In this document: positions 32,126-44,612 of the stretch, one piece after another
How positions within the stretch are numbered: the stretch's first letter is position 1
How the letters are laid out: each line of letters begins with the position of its first letter
Source of the DNA: Odobenus rosmarus divergens
Lineage: Eukaryota > Chordata > Mammalia > Carnivora > Odobenidae
Assembly (NCBI RefSeq): GCF_000321225.1
Contig: NW_004452135.1
Span: 166,248 to 230,247 of the forward strand
Length of the DNA stretch: 64,000 bases
Direction of reading: 5' to 3'
The notes under the pieces: generated by a model
Told to the model about the DNA's origin: nothing
The model's database searches: none
Seen by the model: only the letters and a program-made list of their open reading frames with translations
Position numbers and translations under genes: made by a program

Positions 32126-33509
32126 AGGAAGCACTTTGGTCTGAGAATGTTTAGTGACACAAGGCCCTAGAAATCCTGCCTTGAGAAGGGCCCAGGTTCT
32201 CTCCCCTGTGGTGTTTCTGCAGACATGTGGTACCATCAGCAGATGGCTGCCGTAACTGGGAATGGGGACCCTAGGGGGAAACTGACCTTCTAATGGGGAA
32301 AAATGCTTTGTATGTACACCTTCATTACTTCTGTTTAATTGTCATCTTCCAATCAATCACATCCCACGTGCTTCAACTGTGTGGCAAGCAATGGTAATTT
32401 GAGGGAAGGTCTCTCCAGAGGAGAGATTTTTCTCACAGGTGACTTTCAATTGGAGGAGAGAAGAGGGACTAGAACTTAATAGATGGTTTCAACCATTTGA
32501 GGGGATCCATCATTCTTGCAGCAAATAATAACTAAAATCAATTTACTTTGCAATTGCTTTAGAATTACATTTTTCATTTTTTCCATCAAAGACACAATTC
32601 AATTAAAAATATGTTAGATATAAAGATGTGTGGCTCATACTCCATCCTCTATAAAGATGTAAAATAATATATGGATGTCTGTATCACTATAGTCAGTGAG
32701 AAAGCGAGGTAAGTGACAGAAGCACGTGCATACTTTATGCACATCAATCATATATTCATCTTCTTAGTACAACCTATGAGATATGTATTAATTACTGCAG
32801 TTTCATCGATTCTAAGAATCTTTGATTTTCACATTTTAATGTGAAATGTCTTTGCTATCTGAATTTGCTTCACAATCATGATGTCTCATGATTTTTGTTA
32901 ACTCTGGTGTGGATGTCATTACCTCCGCATTCAGGACTACCCTAAGTGCCGGTATAAAACTTCAGGTTCCACATCAGAAGTTTGAGGGGGAACATAAGAA
33001 ACAACAGTGGAGCCCTTTCTTAAGTCCCAGGAACCAACAGGTGATGGATATTGAATGAGAAACTTTAAACAACTTTCCTGGAACAGGAATCAAAAGCAGA
33101 TTGGCTGTCTATAATATCTAAGCCAGCCCAGAAATCTAGCAGAGATGACTTTCAGTTCTTTTACATATGTATTATGTTAAGAAACACTAATTACCAGCTT
33201 CTTTGATGACCATAGAACTCGATGGTATGAAAGAAAACAGATGTGGATGAATTCTGAATCAAAAAGGGATTCAGAAAAGTCAGACGCTGCAAGATTCACA
33301 GATACTTTGACAAATGTATCTATCTTAAATTTCCATTTTATTCATGCCTAAAAGTCATATATGATAAAAGTTTATATCTAATCAGGTTTAAAGAGCTAGC
33401 CCAATTAATATAAAATTATTCTAAATGATAAAACATTAAGGCATATTTTAACTGGCAGCATCTTTGACTTGCTTAGCAGAATAAAATATAATGGCGTGTA
33501 GCAATTATT
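32126..33509. other. Unique sequence, no gene seen
   Basis: No recognisable element. The region 32150-32290 is less AT-rich than average. A short 'actatagTCAGTG...GCGAGgtaagtg' arrangement at 32685-32712 mimics a tiny exon but is probably chance. Confidence 0.4.
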
Positions 33510-33630
33510 GTCTGTAGTTTAGAGATGAGAATGTTGAAACCTGGCATAGCCTCATTTTGAACAAAACCACACAGCTAGTAGTAAATAGTGGCACGGCCTT
33601 ACTTTCAGGTTCATCCAACACCTGACCATG
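33510..33630 (-). mobile_element. MIR fragment, antisense
   Basis: 'tagagatgagaatgttgaaa' and 'aaccacacagctagtagtaa' followed by 'atagtggca' correspond to the complement of the MIR core ('...acagatgaggaaactgag... gtcacacagctagtaagtgg'). Confidence 0.65.
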
Positions 33631-35654
33631 AACTGTTTCACTCCACATTGTGTCACTTCTACAAAGGAAGGATTACAAGCCTTTGAAAGAGGGAGAATGT
33701 GTATCTTATTAGAAAACAAAGCATTCATGTTTTCCTTCCCGCTTAGCCTTAAATTAATCAAAAGTCCTCCTTTATAAGACTTTTCTTCTTTGCATCACCT
33801 AGCAGCAAGTATTTTGGCAATGGGAAGAAGACAGAAGAACCGGTTTCAGAATCAAAACAGTGAAAAGCCAAGAAGGCTTGAGCATATAATGCACAAAACA
33901 GAAGCTTCTGAGCAGAACCAAGACTTTGTGTTCCCATAAATGTTGTAGTATCTTCAGGGACAATTATTGATGATGTTATCCTTGTTGGTGATAGATATGC
34001 AAATCCGAGTAAAAACAGGTCAGGATAAAATTCATCAGTGACGGCTGGATCCAGATGTGTAGATGCCATCCTGGAACATGTTTCCTAGTACCTGCCTCTA
34101 AAAAAGGTGGTGTCCATCTACGGTTTGCCAGTTGAGGTCAGTGAAATGCAAATTCCCACTTCTGCAAGCAAGCATTGCAACTCTGGTTGCACATCTTTAC
34201 TGGGGATCATTTTTGCCCGTTTCATCGTGACCTCATGAAATTTTACTCTTTAATAAATTAGAGTCCATATTCAAAGGTAAATTGATTATAACTTTTGATC
34301 TAAGTTCAATTCTCCAGTTACATATGCAAAAAATTCTAAATATGATACACAGATAGGGATATTAATCATCTAACATCAGATCAGACCTATATCAGTTTGA
34401 ATTACTAACATACAGAAGGGTATTTAGTCTCCATGATTAAAACAATTAAACAATTAAAAACTCTTCTCATAAGGGAGACTGCTTAGCTCTTACACTACAT
34501 CCTTCAAAGTGCTCTAAGAAAAATTTCTAATGTCTCTGTGTTCCACAAATATTAGTTAATAACATTACTATTCTGTACTATTTAATAAAACTCATAAATA
34601 ACTACATTTGCATAGGAACAGGTAATTTTCTTTCAGTCTATGATTATACTTTCCCTGTCTGTTTCACCTGCCAAAATTTATAAACAGATTAAAAATTAGA
34701 AGGATTCCAAGTCAGTGTTTCTGAGCCATCTCCCCTGCATAGCCATGAATGAAAATTACCAATTTAAAACAAATAGGTAAAAACTCTGTTTTAAAGTCGG
34801 TGCCATTCCACCTGATTTAAGTCCAGGCTGAACTGAATAGTTGAATAAATTGCTTATCTATAAGAGCTACAGAACTTTGATTAGTTATGATGAAGGAGGA
34901 AAGCTTAGATGGGACTCATCAGTACTTTCAAGTATAATGAGAAATTGTTATATAGAGAATTCTAGTCCCCATTTCTTTTTGCAGGAAATCAACTAACTTT
35001 AGATTGCAATATGATGAATTATGACCTGCAATTTGGGGAAAAATTTTCCAAGAGTCAAAAATGATAGCAGAGTGGGTCCGATTTTATTTAATTTTATTCA
35101 CTAGAATTTAGGAGCTTTAAGATAAATTATAACATTTTCTAGAGTTTTATGAGAAAGCCCAGAGTACTGATGAACATGCTGCTAAAGTGAGATGTAAAGA
35201 AAAATAGGTTCTTCTCCAGCTCTGCATGTCCTTTGACCCCCAATTTTCCAAGATTAGAGGGTTACAATTTAGGATATTAATTTTTTTGTTTCCAGGATCT
35301 CCACCTAATGTCAAATACTTTTTCAGGGTTTTAAATCTTTGCCAAAGTCTTATGGGTGAACACCTTAGAGTAGGACATATTTTCTTATTTCCGATTTTTC
35401 TCATTGTAGGCAAGGCTGCTGGGGAATAGGGCCCAGAGCTACAAGAGTAGAAATGTTACAAATGGGCCACTGGAACATATTATAGTAGTGGTCAATAAAC
35501 ATTTATTATTAAATGTGTGAAATAATAGTTATCAAAGGGGATGCTATGTATATGTGAATATATGTACATATATGCTATGTTTAATATATAAGGTCTAATA
35601 AAAGAGAAATATTCCTGTCAGAAGATACTTCCTATTAGGCACTGCTTAAGGATT
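33631..35654. other. Unique sequence, no gene recognised
   Basis: The longest open frame is on the - strand at 33758-34069 (103 codons, starting MASTHLDPAVTDEFYP). It has no signal peptide or domain I know, and no clear promoter or splice context. A partly hydrophobic stretch in the middle is the only visible property. Other frames (35147-35413 -, 35226-35429 +) overlap each other antisense. I do not call any of them genes. Confidence 0.4.
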
Positions 35655-35884
35655 TGTTGTCTGGATTTAGATAAACCTGGGTTTGAATTCTAGTCTCCCT
35701 AATTTTTAGCTTTCTCATTTATATGATACAGATAATAATACCTACCTGGTGATATTTTCTTGAGGGTAAATCAATTATTTATTACGTATTTCATAAGGTT
35801 GCTGTATACATTAGAAGGCATAATGTTTATAAAATACTTAGTACTTATCTGACTCAGAGAAATTGTTCAATAAATATTGCTCTA
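35655..35884 (+). mobile_element. MIR SINE
   Basis: MIR landmarks: 'acctgggtttgaattctagt', 'ttagctttctcatttatatg', 'cagataataatacctacctg', 'taaggttgctgtataca' and, at the 3' end, 'cagagaaattgttcaataaa'. The younger SINE at 35885 inserted exactly in its 3' tail. Confidence 0.85.
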
Positions 35885-36079
35885 GGGCGCCTGGGTGGCT
35901 CAGTCAGTTAAACATCTGCCTTCAGCTCAGGTCATGATCCCAGGGTCCTAGGATCGAGTCCCGCATCGGGCTCCCTGCTTAGCGGGAAGCCTGCTTCTCC
36001 CTCTCCCACTCCCCCTGCTTGTGTTCCTTCTCTCGCTGTCTCTCTCTCTCTGTTGAAAAACAAATAAAATCTTTAAAAA
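35885..36079 (+). mobile_element. Can-SINE, sense, in a MIR tail
   Basis: Sense SINE: 'gggcgcctgggtggctcagt', 'ctgccttcagctcaggtcat', 'gatcgagtcccgcatcgggc' (box B-like), 'cactccccctgcttgtgttc', (tc)n, 'aacaaataaaatcttt'. The perfect duplication aaatattgctcta lies at 35872-35884 and 36080-36092. Confidence 0.97.
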
Positions 36080-36239
36080 AAATATTGCTCTAATTACTAT
36101 TTACTTCAAAACTGCCAAGACTGATCCTTAGCAATATGAATGTTTGATGCAATGAGTAGAGGTAAGTGGAGATGAGCAAAGTCCCTGCTGTATGGATACA
36201 ACAGGGACTCTCAAGACAAAGCCACTTAGGAATGCAGAG

Positions 36240-36885
36240 AAAGGAGGCTGATTAAGAGAGTCAAGAAACATTTTTCAAGAGTTAATGATATTCAAGAAAA
36301 ATTTAAAGGGAATACAATAATTATTCAGATGAATGGTACAGGTAAGAGCATTCCATGAAGTAAGATTCATAGGTGTGAAAACACAGAGGTATAAGGATTG
36401 AGGTACCTTTAGGGGGCTATAAATTATTCTGTGTGGAGGTAGCATTAGAAAGGGGATAGGGTGACTTATTAAGAGATCTGAAGACGGGGGCAAGAGTCAT
36501 GCCATGAAGGACTGTTCATAGAACAAATACAGTTGGGCTTGACCAGAAATAAAAGAAAGAAACTCTAAAATATTTTAAAGGAGAGATTGGTGTGATTGGA
36601 TTTGGAACCATTCTAGAAGTAGTGAGAATAATGAATTAATACAACAGCACCAACCACAGGATAATCCATTAGTGATCAAAGGTCTGCCAGGTGTGGGTGT
36701 GTACTACAGTCTTTATGGAGCTCAAAAGGAAGCATACTATATAAATGTATGAGGTAAAACAGAGAGAAATTAATAATAGAGGACATGAGGGAAATGAAAG
36801 ACAAAAAGACTTTTCACATGACTTTCAGATTTCTGGCTTTCATGGTTGAATTCTGCCTTTCACCAAGGTAAAAATTAAAATGGGT
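36240..36885 (-). mobile_element. L2 LINE fragment, antisense
   Basis: A long, decayed L2 read in reverse. The order is 'gtaagagcattccatgaagt', 'gtgtgaaaacacagaggtat', 'gtcatgccatgaaggactgt', 'ggagagattggtgtgattgg', 'ttctagaagtagtgagaata' and 'atttctggctttcatggttg' with 'caccaaggtaaaaa'. This follows the L2 3' half step by step. The - frame 36275-36493 is decayed L2 coding sequence. Confidence 0.6.
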
Positions 36886-37706
36886 AGGATGAGTTTGAGA
36901 AGATAATCAGGATTTTAAGGAAGGAAAATATTTCTTTCCTAAAAAGTTGAAGACCTCCTCTTCTTTTCTTCTAGGTTTCTGATTTTGACTACTAACAGGA
37001 CATTTTTTAAGTGATTTATTATTATACCACTCATAAGCATATTGACTGGTAACTTAAAAAATGTGAATACAAAAGTTTGGTACTGCTACTAACTTTTAAT
37101 TGCCTTGCTTTATTTATATTTATTCTCTTGCTGTATATTAAGATTTTCTTCTTTTCTACAAAAAGAAAGTTCATACTGAATATCTTCTTCAGTTCAACAC
37201 TTGTCACATTACTAAGATTCTCACAGAAATTCCTTTTGGAAAATCTTAACGAGGAACAAATTATCTCAATGAAGAGGTCAGCTCAGGAGCAACTTAGACA
37301 AATTGGGAAACTTAACCAACTCTTCTCACACTAAATTACTTAGATTAGAGCATAAAGCACTTTAATGTCTATCCCTTGAAATTGTTAGACTACAATTTTT
37401 AGCTTCAAATTTATCAGTAGAAATAGGTCCATGAGTGCCATGTATACATGCTGATCAGTGAGTCCATATCGTGCGATGAAAGTCGAAGTTATCATCATGT
37501 CGCCAGGTTCTTATTTTATAACTGATGCATTTCACTAGGTGCTGTAGACACAGGTACTGGAAACTTGTAGCTGCAGTAACTACAGAGACAGTTTAATATT
37601 GGCTAAAAAAAGCTTCACATTCCCTCCATAGGAAAAGTGACTTCATGGACATTCAGTATGTTTTGAGAGCATTTTAGCATTGTGAGTTACCTCAGACTTG
37701 TACTCC
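36886..37706. other. Unique sequence with one exon-like frame
   Basis: No repeat family is recognised. It contains the exon-like segment 37227-37334, annotated separately. Confidence 0.4.
37227..37334 (+). CDS. Weak candidate terminal exon (unrecognised)
   Basis: After a reasonable 3' splice site ('actaagattctcacag' just before 37227) the sequence is open for 35 codons to a TAA. It encodes a charged, helix-prone peptide (KFLLENLNEEQIISMKRSAQ, then EQLRQIGKLNQLFSH). The composition looks more protein-like than the surrounding frames. Against it: the same frame stays open upstream of the acceptor, no partner exon is seen nearby, and a 35-codon open stretch can occur by chance. I do not recognise the peptide. 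Confidence 0.15.
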   Translation, partial: KFLLENLNEEQIISMKRSAQEQLRQIGKLNQLFSH

Positions 37707-37927
37707 CAGAGTAAGAATCAGCAAACTTTACCTGTAAAGGGCAAGATAATAAATATTTTCATCTTTGTAGACCAAATGGTCTGTGTTTCAATTCTCGGCA
37801 CTGCCATTTATTGCAAAAGTGGCCATACATAATATGTAAAGAAATAAGGGTGTTTGTGTTCCGGTAGAACTTTGTTTATACAGATAGGCAGTGGGCTGGC
37901 TCAAGCAACAGAGGTTGCCAACCCCTA
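37707..37927. mobile_element. hAT-type (Charlie-like) DNA transposon remnant
   Basis: Short terminal inverted repeats with CAG ends: 'cagagtaagaatcagcaaac' on the left and 'aggttgccaacccctaccag' on the right. Typical internal text follows: 'acctgtaaagggcaagataa', 'tttgtagaccaaatggtctg', 'caaaagtggccatacataat', 'ccggtagaactttgtttata' and 'gcagtgggctggctcaagca'. It is a non-autonomous hAT element of the kind common in mammals and has no transposase frame. Confidence 0.85.
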
Positions 37928-38149
37928 CCAGAGAGCCTAGTCAATGGTCTGTAAGTGGGTGAAATGCTCTTGCAGGGCTTTGATTCAAACTGCACTACAA
38001 AGATTGCTTCCTTATCAGTCACCAATAGTATAAGCTCCTTCCCTCATAAGAAATCAGAGTTAGTATAGCAGGGACAACTTTGATTGATTCTCAGGAGACA
38101 GACCTTGCAAATTAGTTGCTAAGCTAGTATCAGTTGAGTTGTCTCATCC

Positions 38150-38315
38150 AGTCCCTTTCTGGACGCCCCGTCTCTACCTCCACTTTCTCCCCTGATACCA
38201 ATTCTGTTCTATCATATATAGCCACTATACAGAACATTTTCTTCCCTACAAGGAACTTTATGTTGTCTTCTAGCCACACTGATCTCCCTCCTCTTACAAT
38301 ACTGTGAAATTTCTC
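38150..38315 (+). mobile_element. Possible L2 fragment, sense
   Basis: 'cgtctctacctccactttct'+'cccc' and 'tagccacactgatctccctc' echo the L2 stretch about 'cctctctgacctcatctcctaccactctcccc...ccacactggcctcctt'. Short and diverged. Confidence 0.4.
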
Positions 38316-38589
38316 TTTTTTTACCTTCTTATTACATGTGACTTTTGTTATTAATTGGTCATTTCCAGTCTTGGTTTAATTGCTATTTTCTTAGAATCTT
38401 CTTTTTTCCACACTTTCCTGAACCTACTACAGAGACCACATATTTAATGGAAGCAGAATATCTACAATACATGATAGACATAATTACATAGCTATGATCA
38501 CATATTAACCTACACATTTGTATATTCAGAATGTACCAAATAAAAATTAATTTTAATTTTTTAATCAAATCATATTCATAAGTTTAACT

Positions 38590-41000
38590 TTTTTTTTGGT
38601 ATAAGTTTAACTTTTATTATGAGGTATTTGTAGATTCACATGCAGTTGTAAGAAATAATACAGAGATTTGGTGCATTCTTTACCCAATGTCTCCCAATGG
38701 TAGTATCTTGCAATCTGATAGTACGATGTTACACCCAAGACACTGACATTGATACAGTCAAGACCAGAACATTTCCACTGCTACAAGGATTTCTCATGTT
38801 GCCCTTTTATAAAGTTATATCCACTCCCTCCCCTATCCTCCACCTTGTCCCTAAACCCTAGCAACCACTAATCTGTTCTCTAATTCTACAGATTTGTGAC
38901 TCCAAGAGTGTTAGACAAATGAAATGATCCAATATGTAACCATTGGGAATGGCTTTTTTCCACTTAGCAAAATCTGGAAATTCATCCAAGGTTTTGCATG
39001 TGCCTATTGTATCCATTTTTTTTTCTTTTCTTTAACTGAGTCATATTTTCTTAGAGTGTTAAGTTATTTGTAGTATTCCCTTATCTTTCCAATGGCTGCA
39101 GGGTCTATGGGATGTATGCTATTTAATTCCTCATATTGGTGACTTATGTCTCCTCTCTTTAATCTTGTCAGTCTTGCTAGAAGCTTGTAAGGTTTTTAAA
39201 TTATTTCAAAGGATCAGCATTTTGTTGCATTGATTTTATCTATCATTTTCCTGTTTCAATTTCATTGATTTCTGCTTTTTATTAGTTTCTTGATTTTGGC
39301 TGTTACGTCTAGTTTCTTGAGATAGGAACTTGGATTATTGATTTAAGAAATTTTCTCTTTTCTAATCTAATCCCTTACTGTTATAAATTCCTCTCTCAGC
39401 ACATACATTTTACTGTGTTGTTCTACCTATTTTGATATGTTGTGTTTGCACTTTTGTTCAGTTCTGTGTATTTTTAAAAATTTTCTCTAAGACTTCCTCT
39501 TTGACTTATGGATTATTTAGAAGTGGGTAGTGTAACTTCCACATACTTAGAAAATTTCCAGTAGCTTTTCTGTTACTGATTTCTATTTTGCTCCCTTTAT
39601 GGTCAGACAATATAATCTATATGATGTCAATTATTTTATTTGCTAAGATATGTTTTATGGTCTAGAATATGATCTATATAGGTGAACTTTTTATAGATGC
39701 TTGAAACACTTGTATATTCTGCTATTGTTTACTGGTGTGTTCCAAAAATAATCAATTAGATCCTATTGATTCATTTCATTGTTCAGATCTTCTGTACACT
39801 TGTCTGGGAGTTTTATTAGTTTCTGAGAGAGGGGTGTTAAATTTTCCATGTGTAGTTGTAGATTTGGTGATTTTTCCTTTCAGCTCCATCAGTTTTTACT
39901 TCAAGTATTTTGAGGCTGTTGTTCTGTGCATTTACAGTAATTATGTCTTCTGGTGATCGATCTTTCATTCTTGAATGTCCCTCTTTGTCTTAGGTTGTTT
40001 TCTTTGCTCTCAAGTCTACTTTCTTTGATATAAATTTGGTAACATGTGCTTTTAAAAAAATAATTATTGCGTGGTGTAACTTTTTGTTCCATCATTTTCC
40101 TCCGATCTACCTGTATAATTAAAGTTGCAGTGAGTTTTGTGTAAATAGCATATAATTGAGTCATGACTTTTTAATCTACTCTTCTAATCTCTGGCTTTCT
40201 TAGAATATTTACACAACTTAAATTTAAGGTAATTATTGATATATTCAGGCTGAAATCTGCCAATTATTTGTTTTCTATTTGTTTTCTCTGCTTCTTCTTC
40301 TTCTTCTTTTTCTCTTTTCTCATATTCCTGTGGATCACTTGAATATTTTTTAAAGGATGTCATCTTGATTTATTTACAATAATTTTTAGTGTATTGTTTT
40401 GTAAAATTTTTCTAGTCACTGGTCTGGATACTGTGAACTGCAGTCTACATGCGACTTATTATAATCTGTGTTATGTTTTATCAGTTTGAGTGATATGTGA
40501 AGGTGGAAAACTTAGTTAATTGGGTCCCTTTGCTGTCCTTTCTTCTCAAATATAACTGTCTTGAGTTTGAAGCGTTTTACAACTTTTATTTTAAACATCA
40601 CAAATGATTTAGGAAACACACGAGGTCAAGTATGTCTTTTTTATTTATCCATATTTCTAATCTCTTCCATGTTCTTTCTTCCTTCCTGATATCCCAAGAT
40701 CCCTTCTTTTATCTTCTCCATTTTATTTGAAACTTTCTATTTTCATTCTATTTTTTTCTATTTTTTCTTTCTATTTGAGGCACCTGGGTTCCTTTCTTCT
40801 GTTGGCTGGGGGTGGGGATGGAGGAGAGGGTTGTAAGACACCCTGTCAGCATGTGGTTTCACCAGCCCTGGGGTCCCCAACCCATGTGCCTTCCTTTTCC
40901 CACCCTTCAAGTTCTTTGGTTTTCTGGGGGTAGAGTTGTGCTTAGTGGAGAGAAACAGAGATACACTAGTCCATGATATCGTGTTCAGGTTGGAAGTCAC
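38590..41000 (-). mobile_element. Old L1 (L1M-type), antisense, about 2.4 kb
   Basis: A large L1 remnant read in reverse. 38590-39030 is 3'-region sequence ('tttattatgaggtatttgta', 'gattcacatgcagttgtaag', 'ccctagcaaccactaatctg', 'ggaaattcatccaaggtttt'). From about 39060 to 40420 the T-rich text is internal L1 sequence ('gatttctgcttttt', 'ttctgagagaggggtgttaa', 'tcagctccatcagtttttac', 'tcttgaatgtccctctttgt'). The G-rich end near 40800-40960 may be its 5' part. The central portion between 3' and internal sequence is missing. Frames 39735-39956, 39901-40164 and 40727-41000 are derived from it. Confidence 0.75.
40290..40308. repeat. Short (CTT)n repeat
   Basis: Five to six ctt units inside the antisense L1. 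Confidence 0.8.
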
Positions 41001-41734
41001 ATGAAATTAATATTAAGACTTTAAACCCATTTTTGAGGAATTCTAGAATGTTATTAAAATTACCATAGGATAGAGGTACATGCATCCATTATTTTCTTAA
41101 TATTTGAGTCCCAAAATTTATGCTATTCTATAGGGAAGAAACACTTACATTAAGTAGATATTTACTAATGAATAATACAGTTATAAAATGTTTCTCAGTT
41201 TCCTCTATACTCCCCTCTGCCAGATAAGAATACTATCAAATCAAGCATTTGTATCTCTTGCTGTCAGGAGGTCTTTTCTAAATCCAATTCACTTGGTATG
41301 CGAGGCTAAGTTATTGTGAAAAGAAAGAGCACTTGATAAGCAAATCCTGAACTCAAGAGAGGTCATAGTGAAAAACTGTTTGCATCACAAGCAATGTCCG
41401 TGGTGTTGCAAGATCTGACAGAGTTGCACCAAATAACATGCAAAGGAAATAAATCTACAAGATAATACAACTAAGATAAACATATTAAAGGAAATACTGG
41501 ATCATTGAAGTTTATAAAGCTGAAGTCCTTCTGAAAATGAAGTTTTCAAATACTTTTGCAAAAATTATACTTTTTAGGATTATGTCATGACACCTAAACA
41601 TGAAGTAGAGAATTATGAATTATGCTTATATAATTTTATTAGAAACTTCAGACTGACTTTTTCATTCTAATATTTAGCATAGAGTCCCTAACCTAACTTT
41701 AGAGAACAATAAAAAATAAACACTGTATTAGTTA
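41001..41734. other. Unique AT-rich sequence, no gene seen
   Basis: Nothing recognised. Confidence 0.4.
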
Positions 41735-42030
41735 GGATTGGCTAGACTATGGCGTGGTAACAAATATATTTTTAAATCTCAGTGGCTTAACACAATAAAC
41801 ATGTACTCATTCAAGATTCAGTCTGATGGGGCCAGGACCCCCTGCCTCTCATAGTTTGATCTTTAGCAGCACATGTTTCCAGGATTGCTGTGGCAAAGGG
41901 CTGTCACTTCACAGGAATAGCTTATGGACCAGGCCTCTGTGGCTTACATGCCTTTGGTCTACAAGGCATTGACTTATTCCCAGTCACAGGACCCCAACCT
42001 GAGTGTAAAAGGCTGGAAAAAAAAATTTTT
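41735..42030. mobile_element. Old dispersed repeat remnant, family unnamed
   Basis: 'tattagttaggattggctag', 'aatctcagtggcttaacaca'+'ataaac', 'gtttccaggattgctgtggc' and 'gctgtcacttcacaggaata' follow a familiar mammalian dispersed repeat (an LTR-like or other ancient element). I cannot name it reliably. The overlapping frames 41890-42102 (+) and 41922-42251 (-) lie partly inside it and are not genes. Confidence 0.45.
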
Positions 42031-42286
42031 TTTTTCTTTTGGCTTTGCATGTATAAACACATAGAACTTTTTCTGTCACCATTATTTCTTTTTACAAGAT
42101 AGAATGGAAAGCAAGCTTTTTCACTATTACTCTGACCTTCTAGATGCAGTTTTAATTTCATATTTAGGAAAACTTTACATGCCAATTTTTCTGCAATAAT
42201 TAATAAAAGTCCCCTGTGTACGAGTCTTTTTCCTTTAACAAAACAAAACAAAATAAAACAACCCTCTATTTAAATAGTGCTTATTT

Positions 42287-42477
42287 GGGGTGCCTGGGTG
42301 GCTCAGTTGGTTAAGCGTCTACCTTCGGCTCAGGTCATGATCTCACTGTCCTGGGATGGAGCCCCACATTGGGCTCCCTGTTCAGCGGGGAGTCTGCTTC
42401 TCCCTCTGCCACTCCCCCTGCTTGTGTTCCCTCTCTCCCTATGTCTCTGTCAAATAAATAAATAAAATCTTTTAAAA
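42287..42477 (+). mobile_element. Can-SINE, sense
   Basis: Sense SINE: 'ggggtgcctgggtggctcag', 'gcgtctaccttcggctcagg', 'tgggatggagccccacattg', 'actccccctgcttgtgttcc' and 'caaataaataaataaaatct'. The flanks aaatagtgctt (42272 onward) and aaatagtactt (42478 onward) form an imperfect target-site duplication. Confidence 0.96.
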
Positions 42478-42480
42478 AAA

Positions 42481-44029
42481 TAGTACTTGCTCTGCAAGAT
42501 TTCATAAACACTAAGTTTCAACCAACAATGTCAATTTAATATGCTGGGGAAATTTAGCTAAGTTAATTAACATTATATTAAGCCTCTTCAGAAGGGTAAC
42601 ATAGAAATAGGCTATTCTTAAGACAAGATATAGTTTCCATTTAGAGACAGTGGTATCAGAATCCTTCACTAAAATGTAAAAACTGACTCAGCATAAAAAA
42701 AGTATCTGCTATCAATTGCATTGCCAGCTACACAGACAACTTTTTTTTTTTTTTTTGGTCAGTTCCCAGGAAATTAATGAACAGATTTGATTCTGCTTAG
42801 CTTGGAGAACTGATAAAATCTCACTCCAAGGTAATGTGAAAAGAGATATAACCTTTGATTTTCTATTCTTTCAAGAATAATTAAAAGACTTAATTTAAAA
42901 AATCCCTACACCATTCAAAGTTCTTTTCTACTTCAAATTATAATAGTGCTGATTTATCAGATAGATCCAACTATCTATACCCTAGGCTATAATAATCTTT
43001 TCTCTGTATTCTGACTTTGTAAAAGGTTGAAGTGTTTTTTTTTGTAAAGTGATTTTTCTTACTTCTATTTTAACTTGTAGTCCAATTCATGAAAGTAATG
43101 AGATTGCGCTTTTTTCTCCCTATGGAGGAGAAAATTACATAGAACTGTATATGCTGACGCTATACATACAGTGCAAATTAGGAATAACTAATTTTCCAGA
43201 ACTAAAATGTATTTAATTGTGTTATTTTAAAATTTATTGCTAAGAATATACAGATGGGGGCCAATTAATTTGACCAGGAAGGGAAGTGTCAAAAAAATGT
43301 GGAGAAATTGTAAAATTGTTACCAGTCTTTGAAAAATGAATATGAGAATGCTAAGTAATTAAGAATGAAAGACAACATTTCACTATAAAGGCATCAAAGA
43401 TATAAACTGTGTCTAATCTGTTGTGAGAAGAATATGGGGCATATGAACGATGTACATGGAGATCAAACTGGAAAACCAATACTCCAGAAACTTCTCAATA
43501 TAATTAAAATGTTATTTGGATCCTTTCTTAGTGAATAGTTACACTTATGCAATCTAAAAGATTCAATTATAAATCAATTTCCTAGAAATGAATGATAACA
43601 TATCAGGCATTTCTGTTCTTTATTTTGATACAGTGACTTTTGTGCCATCATTTAGTTGCTATGACAAAATTCAACATCTGTTTTTAAGGTAATTTCCAAA
43701 TTGAATGACAAAAGTCTGATTTATTCATGTCAATGCTTAGAATATTGCAGAAAGGCACCAGAATGTGAAATGTATGTTGGTGTGTCAAGATAAAGTCAGT
43801 ATCATAAGTAAACCACATGGAATCTATTGACACCAGCACCCCACTGTCAGCATGCTGGTATTGGTTAGATTACTGATGAAGAATCGACAGGCACCTTGCA
43901 GGGATTTATCATTCAAGGGGGTATCAAATGTTAAGGTGGCTCAAATTACTTGTTCTAGATGAAGGCATTAACAGTAAACACTGGATAATAGCCTATTTTA
44001 AAATCATTACAATAGGTCTGCATATATTA
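42481..44029. other. Unique AT-rich sequence, no gene seen
   Basis: No repeat family or exon recognised, apart from a T18 run at about 42740-42757. Confidence 0.4.
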
Positions 44030-44079
44030 TTCATTTATTCATTCATCCACCTATTTCCTCATTCATCCATCAGTTCACT

Positions 44080-44111
<32 letters not shown>

Positions 44112-44215
44112 ATCAAGTATCTTCAAGGCATTATGCCAGGTAAAGATGATAATTATGAACTGGCCCTCAAGGAACTGATAATCTATTACTGGGAGAGAAA
44201 TGTAAGTATCTTGCA
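44030..44215 (-). mobile_element. L2 tail fragment with embedded simple repeats, antisense
   Basis: 'ttcatttattcattcatcca' is the complement of the L2 tail with its (ATTC)n end. After a (CA)n run (44085-44111) the text 'ggcattatgccaggtaaaga', 'ctggccctcaaggaactgat' and 'aatctattactgggag' continues antisense L2. Confidence 0.6.
44085..44111. repeat. (CA)n microsatellite
   Basis: Thirteen or so uninterrupted ac units inside an L2 tail. Confidence 0.92.
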
Positions 44216-44528
44216 CAATTCTTACGGAAAGAAAAAAAGATCTCTGGGACAAAACAGAGAAGGAATTTAGACCTTAAGGAATAAGGGAAATGTTGACAGA
44301 GATGTTGAAAATGTATCCTAGGCAGCAGTGAAAGAAAGTAAACGGGAAATTCCTAAGGGGCCATAGGCTGCAGTAGGTGATCAGGGGTAGGTTAGGCTGC
44401 ATGGTACTGTTCTTGCTTTCGTCGAAGTCACAAACAAAGTAGAAAAAGTTATGTTGGGTGTCTGAAGTTTTCTGTGTTACCAAAATATTATAAATTTAGA
44501 AAGAATCAAAGAGATTTCAGATCCAAGA

Positions 44529-44612
44529 AATATTTTTATGTTGCATTATTAATATTATTTTTATGTTGCATTGCATGTTGTTATTAATAATAATATTTTT
44601 ATGTTGCATTCT
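44529..44612. repeat. Imperfect three-copy repeat of a 17-base unit
   Basis: The unit tatttttatgttgcatt occurs three times, near 44531, 44556 and 44595, separated by AT-rich spacers (attaatat, gcatgttgttattaata). This looks like local slippage duplication of an AT-rich segment. Confidence 0.85.

Noticed and set aside
32685..32712. Tiny exon-like unit between 'cactatag' and 'gtaagtg'
   Set aside because: Only 16 bases with a poor acceptor; no reading-frame evidence.
33758..34069. 103-codon - strand frame, considered as a chemoreceptor or other host gene fragment
   Set aside because: No conserved motif of olfactory or other receptors (for example MAYDRYVAIC) is present and the sequence matched nothing I know. 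Chance is the safer reading.
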